Assembly (NCBI GenBank): GCA_036023115.1 | Contig: JAYKKT010000088.1 | Coordinates: 3,859,001 to 3,923,000, forward strand | Reading direction: 5' to 3' | Source: Brasenia schreberi | Lineage: Eukaryota > Streptophyta > Magnoliopsida > Nymphaeales > Cabombaceae | Length of the DNA: 64,000 nucleotides | Shown here: piece after piece, positions 57,391 to 64,000 of the stretch | Position numbering within the stretch: the first letter of the stretch is position 1 | Layout of the letters: each line of letters starts with the position of its first letter | Notes under the pieces: generated by a model | Database searches by the model: none | What the model was told of the DNA's origin: nothing | The model's input: only the letters and a program-made list of their open reading frames with translations | Translations under genes and position numbers: made by a program

Positions 57391-57895
57391 TAAGGATGGC
57401 ATTAGAACCCTCTTTGTACCCCGTACCCCGCCCTTATCCTCGGGTCTTGGAGATCAAATCATGCACCTTCTTTGTTACTACCCGACCCCCTTTAACCTAT
57501 AAAAATATTTTTTAGGAAAAAACCAGTTAATATTATGTATCCTGCATAAAATACAAAATCTTCTTTATGATATTTTATATTATTAAACTAGAAGTTATTA
57601 TGTATATATATACATTTATATTTATGTAAAAAAAGTATAAAATACTTATAAATAAATAAATAAATAAATATATATGTATGATATAAATAATTTTATATAA
57701 ATACACACATTATTATATATACATATGTATATATGGGGGTGGAGTGGGACAAGTTTCCCTTAAACCCTATCCCGCCCTACCTTGCTCGTGTGTCTTCCCC
57801 GCCTTGCTGCAATGGTACAAGTTTTGTTCATTGAGAACCCACCCCATGTAGGGGATGGTGGATACCAGCAGGACAGGTAGGAATTGCCATTCCTA
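57391..57895. mobile_element. hAT-like non-autonomous element, 505 bp
   Basis: Ends TAAGGATGGCATTA and, inverted, TAGGAATGGCAATTCC are hAT-type terminal repeats. Eight-base flanks CCTAGAAC (57383-57390) and CCTAAAAC (57896-57903) match at 7 of 8, as expected for a hAT target duplication. The interior has CCCGTACCCCGCCC-type phrases and no transposase. Confidence 0.72.
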
Positions 57896-57903
57896 CCTAA
57901 AAC

Positions 57904-58519
57904 AAGATGTATAACTATAGGTAATAATCTGCAAGTAACATCTCTAAGTCGCCTCATTCAAAACATAAACAAGCATGAAATCATTATTAACTGATAACAT
58001 ACTTGATAAAAAAAATAATGACTTAAACCACGTGTGAATCAGAGTCCAAAGGGCTTCAAAAACTTTATAATAATATAAGCTTATAACTAATTCTACCACG
58101 GACTCCTAGATCCAATTTTATCCCTTAATCACTAATTGATGTAATCAATGACCACCCATAAGATCCTCATGGCATTAAGGTTTACTATGTTATGAGTCTT
58201 AGGCTTCAAACTGAACCTCGATGGTCTCAAATATTGAAATGGGTTTTAAATTGAATTCTGACACGAAACCGGTCTCAACCCGGTGGGTTAGACGGCCAAG
58301 CCATTTTGACGAGTGTCTAAATATGTGGCAAGATTTCTAGGCTTGACTCACCATTTATGCATGGCTTGGGATGCCCATTGACAGCTTTGGTTATCTAATA
58401 ATTCTATATGGTGGCTCTTTAGATCTGGCATAAAGGGCCGATGAACTATCAATCCCTATGAGCATTACTATATGCACATCCCAAATTTCATAAACACTTA
58501 AAATACCTCCACATGATTT

Positions 58520-58550
<31 letters not shown>

Positions 58551-59189
58551 CATAGTAAAATCTGGTGATTTTTTCTCTTCCTTCGATGACTTTTTTTTAT
58601 CCGATTTTTGTTCATTGATAAGTTATATACAATTGTTTATAACCAATCATCATCAATTAGTTACTTACAAACTTAGATAGAATCAAACAAATGAAGAAAC
58701 AAGAAGAACGAAAAAATTTGAAGACACGATTCATCCATATGTTTTCTCGATTTAGGTTGTTTTTATTGAGATCATTGTATTTTCTTTGTTTTGCTTGAAA
58801 TATTTTGATTTTTCAAACATTTAAAGATGATTTCTTATTTTGAGTGAAACCGAAGGAGTGACAAGAATTGTAGAGGGAAATATGGTACATGTGCGTCCTC
58901 CTTATAGTGAGACATACTTGGACCACATCTCCGGTAAGAGGGAGACACGGGAAGGCGTGTCTCCCTTAAGGAAGGAGACGTGGCATAACCCATTTCTCTT
59001 GAAGATGGAGATGTGTATATCACCTCATTCAATCGAATAATTTTATCCCAGTATTTATGATGACAAATAATTTGAATGAAAGTACTTACGATGGAAGTTA
59101 TTCAAAGAAGATACTGATGGATCAACATACTTATCATACAATAACTAAGGATTGTAATAGTGGTTTCAATAGACCAGATGTTATATTTG
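57904..59189. other. AT-rich intergenic DNA
   Basis: No gene supported. A (CT)n run lies at 58523-58546. At 58920-59010 short GGAGAC/GTCTCC phrases form small inverted repeats (GAGACACGGGAAGGCGTGTC). Confidence 0.4.
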
Positions 59190-60040
59190 TTAATTAGTTG
59201 GCAGAAGAGGTAGATGATGAATTTGTTGATTGCGAGGGTGATGAGCTAGACTATTCCCTTGTGTTTGCGACTGATGATATGTTTAAGAGTTGTATTAAAC
59301 TTATTGATTATGTAAGACTAGTTGGAAGGAAGCACAACATTGTTACTGTTATTAGTTGTTTAAAGGGCAAAAGCATAATAAACAAGGTATGGCTTGCGTG
59401 CAAAAAGAGTGGTAAGTAAGCAAAATTGTGTTGTTGATGTTAAAAGTACAAGGTGAACGAACACTAAGAAGGTTGGTTGCTCCTCTTATTAAGAGGAGAG
59501 GGTAGAGTGAATGGATATTAAAAGTTGCATGTAGTGAATGAGATATATAACCACTTTTTAGGATTATATTTCGAAAAACATGCTTTTGTAGGGAGATCGA
59601 ATAGTTATGAGTAAAGTATAACAAATGACCTTACACAAAGCTATTACAAACTAAAGCATATTTTGATGTAGGTGAATGTGAAAAATATAAGTACGGTAAA
59701 ACATATTTATAACATAAGGATGAAAATCAAGAAGAAAGATCGTTGTTCTAGACATGTTTTATGACAACTGCTATATGATATAGATATTAACTGCATCATA
59801 AACTCTCTTATATGAATATTTTCGATGACATTATATTTATGCATTCTCGTTTCGTGCATCTACTATATGTATTTTCATGGGTATTGAAATTTGACTCCAT
59901 ATATAAGACAAATATGTAAGTCTCTTATTGTTGTATACTAATATTTATCCTATATTATCGTCATTAACATTTATATTTTTTAAATATTTTTTGTAGGTAT
60001 AAGATTCCCTTTCTTGAGGTTGTTAGCCAGTTGTAAACTT
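59190..60040 (+). pseudogene. FAR1-domain / MULE transposase relic
   Basis: The plus strand reads DDMFKSCIKLIDYVRLVGRK, HNIVTVISCLKG and VWLACKKSGK, the FAR1-type DNA-binding start of plant MULE/FRS proteins. It continues in broken frames as KSTRTNTKKVGCSS, VVNEIYNHFLGLYFEKHAFV (family: ICGIHNHDLA..L.GH.FVGRL) and NISTVKHIYNIRMKIKK (family TTIKQIYNAR..YR). After a GTAAGT...TTTTGTAG intron (about 59915-59998) comes FDSIYKTNMYKIPFLEVV, the start of the transposase core (DSTYKTN.Y..PLLE). Several stops are present. The match is convincing by motif order. Confidence 0.78.
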
Positions 60041-60059
60041 AGTAGATGTGAACCTTTTA

Positions 60060-62685
60060 TCGGGTAAGGACAGGAAGGTAATTCAACCTTCAGGTATTCT
60101 ATAATTTTTATAAACAACTAGAGGGAAAGATTGACTTTTCGCTTGTTTGAGGGTAAAACTATCTTTTTACTTGAAAATATTTACTTGAAAATATCTAGAT
60201 ATTTTCATAATTTTACCCTATGACAATTTGTAATTTTAAAAAACGGCCAAAGGTAGAATGAACTTTTCAGTCCATCGTTTATGGTGGTTTTGAGAAAATT
60301 GTCGATTTTTGCCCATAGTTTTCTGAAACCACTGGGTGATTTTCTGGAAGTATAAAAGGAAAGAGAGAGAGAGTAGTGAGAGAGAGAGGGAGGCCTCCCT
60401 CCGTGTTTTGCGTCCTGCTGATGGCTGTAAACAGCCAAAATTTTAAAATCTTTTCAAAAACTCTTGAATTTCCAAAAACCAGTTTAAAACCTTTATGAAC
60501 CTTTAAATTCAAAAACACCCCAAATTTTAAAGTTTAAACATTTGGAGAAATACTTTAAGGTTTTAAATTCGAGTTAAAATAGCCTCTGAATTTCGAAGCA
60601 GATGAGATCCAATCCAAGCCCAGATTCAGATTGATTCAAAAGCAGAGAAGATAAAGTTGAAGCCTGATCAAGTTCAAATGCTATCCCATTTCATCCAAGA
60701 CATGAGGAAATCAAGGTGGAACGTGAGTCATTCAAGAAACAAGTTCAAGCATGGCCGAATTGATTTGGAAAAACATAGCTAGGTCCAGCCAAGAGCGTTG
60801 GATCAAGTTGTAAAGAAATGCGAAGGTGAACTAAGATCGGTTGCATCAAAGGCCTAATGGGACACATTCAAGCTCAAGACATGGCACCCTAAACCAGCCC
60901 ACATGGGGCTGGTCCAAGTCACCATGGAAGGAACCAAGTTTCATCAAAATGATCAAGCTAAAGTGCATCCACCTCAAGTTCGTGACACTCTAGCCGGTTG
61001 AAGCTAGGACTAAGAGTGGAGCCTAGGCAAGGCCGATCACACCCAAGACCAGCCTACATGTTGCTGGTCCAAGTCAACACAAGGTGGACCACTTGTATTA
61101 GATCAAGTGGATTAAGAAATCAAGGGAGTTGGTCCAAAAACCCGCCCCATGGAAGGGGCTAGAAACCAACCCCCTTGGCCTATAAAAGGGGTTAAGGGGG
61201 GGCGAGTTTCAGGATGCTTGGTTGTCTTTATCTCTCATTAATTGAAGGGGTCTTAGGGCTGATCTTGGCGCATCAAGAGGGTCTACAACAAAGAAAAAAA
61301 CGTGAGCTGAGAGTGAAGGGAAAGAGAGGGAAAAAAGAGGGTAGACATAGGAGGGAGATTGTGTGAGAGTTTGAAGCAAAGGAGAAGAAGAGCTGGCTGG
61401 ATTCAACTCTTCGAATTCTGGTCGATCGGAGGCAAAACCTGTAAGTGTTTCCTTCATTGTTTTAAAATTCTTCTTCCATATTAATTCAATTGAATTGGGT
61501 TGTATTAATGGAGCAAATCCTCCCCCCATGTTGTAATATTGATTAGATTTGATGCCTTCATTTACATTTACAGAATTTTCACTATTGCACACACACACTC
61601 TATGTGTTTGATGATATTTCTACCCCAATATATGTTATAGACACTCTATACTTCTAATCCCCTCTATGCTTAAGCTAATAAGTACTTTCAATTCCTTTAC
61701 TTTCAGCCATTTAAATTTGGAGTAGAGTTGTTGCAATTTGCTTTGGTGTGAGTTTGCATCATTATGTTCATAAAACAGAAAACAATATTTCAGCATCTAT
61801 GCATCTGTTCTTTCTTGTAATTTTCATTCTGTGATGCTTGCTCCGATTCGATTGAAATTAAGCACACGTACTCTACACACCCTACGTCACTTTAACTATA
61901 ATTGGCAAGATTTTAGAATCGCTCAATCCCATAATAAAACTGGAAAAGGACCGAAGTATTTTCTGAATCACGTTTTGTACAATCAGATTCCCTAAAATAA
62001 AGGTCGGGTAAAACTCCCATATCTCCGTCCACAGGAAACCAATTTACTTGATTTTTAATGCACTAGAAATCTAACATCTATAACTTTCCAACAACATCAA
62101 AATCAACAAAATCGGAATTTTGGTTGCTGAAATACAGGCTTATCTTTGAGTTTTTGTATTTCTGTGATAGAACTGTTTTGAAACAGTGAGTCAGTCTATT
62201 TCAAATATTTAATCCAGATTCAATATCTTTTCAAATCAAGATCTGTAAAATGTTACAGATCCTTAGCACCATAGGCTTTGCCTAATAAAATTTTGGTGGT
62301 TTTTGGAGGTCTGTAAGATATTCAGATCAATTCGGAAAATAAGCCCTAAAAACAGAACTTTCTGTTTTTCAGTACTTGTTCATTTCAAAGTCTTGAATCA
62401 AGTGCACATACTACTTCTTTCACAAACAACAACTCTTCACGTGATTTGGAATTCATCTTGGTTTCAAAATTGAAATTCTCAAGCGCTTAGACTGACTCTT
62501 GAGCATCGGTTTAAGAACGTCTAAAGCAAAAATAGTTCGCTTGCCCACAATCGCCTAAGAAGTCATATATTTTCAAAAACTTTGCTAGTTTTGCAAACTA
62601 GTTGGCACGCTCACGCAAGCGTAGGTGTAGAAACTTTTATTTCAAGTTTTCTTTATAAACTTTGGAATGAGAATTTTCATGTCTA
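60060..62685 (+). repeat. Probable 5' LTR and leader of a large LTR retrotransposon
   Basis: It precedes a primer-binding-site-like sequence and a gag-like frame. TATA boxes occur at about 60351 (AGTATAAAAGGAAAG) and 61181 (CCTATAAAAGGGG). The start is not defined because the partner LTR is outside the window. A 129-codon antisense open frame at 61209-61598 is not supported. Confidence 0.5.
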
Positions 62686-62691
62686 CAGAAA

Positions 62692-62711
62692 TGGCACGCT
62701 CGGTGGGAGTC
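62692..62711 (+). other. Candidate primer-binding site
   Basis: TGGCACGCTCGGTGGGAGTC begins with the TGG expected opposite a tRNA CCA end and resembles the TGGC(A/G)C...GTGGG leader motif of plant Gypsy elements. A partial copy, TTGGCACGCTCACG, occurs at about 62603. Confidence 0.5.
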
Positions 62712-62807
62712 AAACCTTAGAGAATTTCATTTCAAAAAGTGAAGTCCAAAAACTTTGTAAAAACGTGGTGTTTTTCAAACTGGTGCACAAAATTTTGAAA
62801 ATAATGT

Positions 62808-63853
62808 CTATGGATGATTTTGAGAACAAGCCGAGGAAATCCTGATCGAATGTTCCAATATGGTTTTCCAAATCCTCTAAAGCCCAAGAAGAGATGGCTG
62901 CTATAAAGGAAATGTTTAGGAAGATCGATGCTCTAAGCCATGAGGCCAAGGCGCATTGATCACATGAAAGCTCATCTCGGGCACATAGAGAGAAAAATCA
63001 TGAAAAGAAAACCAAATCAAATCCAAAATTCGATGAAGGATATGAGGTTGGAGATGAAACCAGAGTGCGGATCAAGTCATCCAACCTTTCCAAGCACCCA
63101 AGCATCCCAAGTTCCAAGCAAAAACCAAAAAAAGATTTTTATAGTTCAAAAAGCCAAAAAAAGCTGGAAAATTTTCAAAAACCAAAAACACTTGAAAAAC
63201 AAAAAGTTGAAATTCCGAAAGTTGGGAATGAAGTCCACATTCCTAGGCACACACACAGAGTGGGGCATGAGATCCACACTCAACACACCTCACGAGAGGA
63301 TGAGAGTCGTATGCACCTAGGATGGGAAACAGACAGGAAACGGGAGCTCAAAGCCACGCATGAGTCACTCGAGGACGAGGCTTGCTCTCATCATAAAAAG
63401 GTAGACGAGCCGGAAAGAGGTATGTCCAAAACTCCTCCTCTAAACTCTCCTCTAGATGTAGGGTCATTGGATGCATCGACTCACACCCATGCACCCACAA
63501 ACCCACAAAACATGCCCAAAAGTAAAGATTTTCAAGGTGCGCCGAATGTCCTGCACCAAAAGGAATTTCAAAATAAAAAATCAAATAAAGATAAAAATGT
63601 GGTAGACATAGTTACTAAGGCATGCACTGATATCTTAGGAATACCCAACTCTACCGTGCAAACTTCCTCGAGCCTAGTCTTGTGCCATGAACCCAAGCCT
63701 ACCGCCCTAAACCCAAATAATCCATCCCTAGGGGTACCTCGAGCTGCACCTAAGGAGCATGTCAAACCCCTTTACCAATTAGAACCTAAGCCTAGGGTAT
63801 GTGGAAGCCCAAGTCTTCTACAACCCATCCATCCCAGCTCCAACCCAAAATAA
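62808..63853 (+). pseudogene. Gag-like frame of an LTR retrotransposon
   Basis: From MSMDDFENKPRKS the frame runs to a stop at 63851, with TGA codons near 62842 and 62958. The open part (63065-63853, 262 residues) is very rich in Lys, Pro, His, Ser and Gln, with no zinc knuckle. EEMAAIKEMFRKIDALSHEA upstream looks like the coiled-coil start of plant Gypsy gag proteins. The assignment rests on position after the candidate primer-binding site, not on a recognised domain. The element continues past the right edge. Confidence 0.5.
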
Positions 63854-64000
63854 AATGGGTATATACCCATGATGTGGACGATTCCAAGTTCCAAGCCCAT
63901 GAACTTTATAAAAACTTTTCAAAAATCAGAAAGCCTTAGAATATGATCTTAAACATGGGATATAAACCATACTAAGGATTAGGAGCAAAGAACTAAGGTA

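Noticed and set aside
61209..61598. 129-codon minus-strand frame as a gene
   Set aside because: It lies within the presumed LTR/leader of a plus-strand element and has no domain or upstream signals.

Overview
The window reads as nuclear DNA of a flowering plant. It is AT-rich, has intron-rich genes with GT-AG splice sites, and is packed with plant-type transposons: RTE-type LINEs with a (TTG)n tail, Copia and Gypsy LTR elements, CACTA and MULE relics, hAT-like MITEs and tRNA-derived SINEs. I cannot name the species. Nothing points to grasses, and an early-diverging angiosperm or other non-grass plant is only a guess.

Three host genes are supported. (1) A long minus-strand gene, 25169 down to about 7046, encodes the N-terminal third of a HEAT-repeat protein of the SHOOT GRAVITROPISM 6 / MROH1 family. 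I could place 20 exons, most with clean phases and good family matches. Its introns hold a complete Copia element (9022-14338), a non-autonomous LTR element carrying host-like gene fragments (14990-18580), a truncated LINE and a SINE. Exon 7 has an in-frame stop in the homologous reading and exon 17 has lost two bases, so this copy may be non-functional. The C-terminal two thirds are not in the window. (2) A U1 spliceosomal snRNA gene lies on the plus strand at 34323-34484. It has degenerate plant snRNA promoter elements at pol II-type spacing and an altered but fold-preserving stem-loop I. (3) A complete three-exon R2R3-MYB gene (49050-50267, minus) belongs to subgroup 14 (RAX/MYB36-like).

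Layout: 1-7 kb is a cluster of antisense RTE LINE copies, including two internally deleted derivatives that each have their own target-site duplication. 7-25.2 kb is the SGR6-like gene. 25.5-30 kb is a SINE/microsatellite junction, a strand-asymmetric G+T / C+A inverted repeat, a Gypsy RNase H relic and a CACTA transposase relic. 30.8-34.1 kb is a near-full-length LINE with an 18-bp target duplication, followed by the U1 gene. 35.4-40 kb is a degenerate LINE fused to a 5'-truncated Copia element. 40-48.6 kb is AT-rich intergenic DNA with microsatellites, MITEs, tandem duplications and LINE/SINE pieces. 49-50.3 kb is the MYB gene. 51-57.9 kb holds foldback elements, SINEs, a Gypsy protease relic and hAT-like elements. 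59.2-60 kb is a FAR1/MULE transposase relic that still shows an intron. From about 60.1 kb to the right edge runs the 5' part of a large LTR retrotransposon with a gag-like reading frame.

The protein-coding genes do not form a pathway together; the window is mainly a record of repeated transposon insertion around and inside sparse genes.
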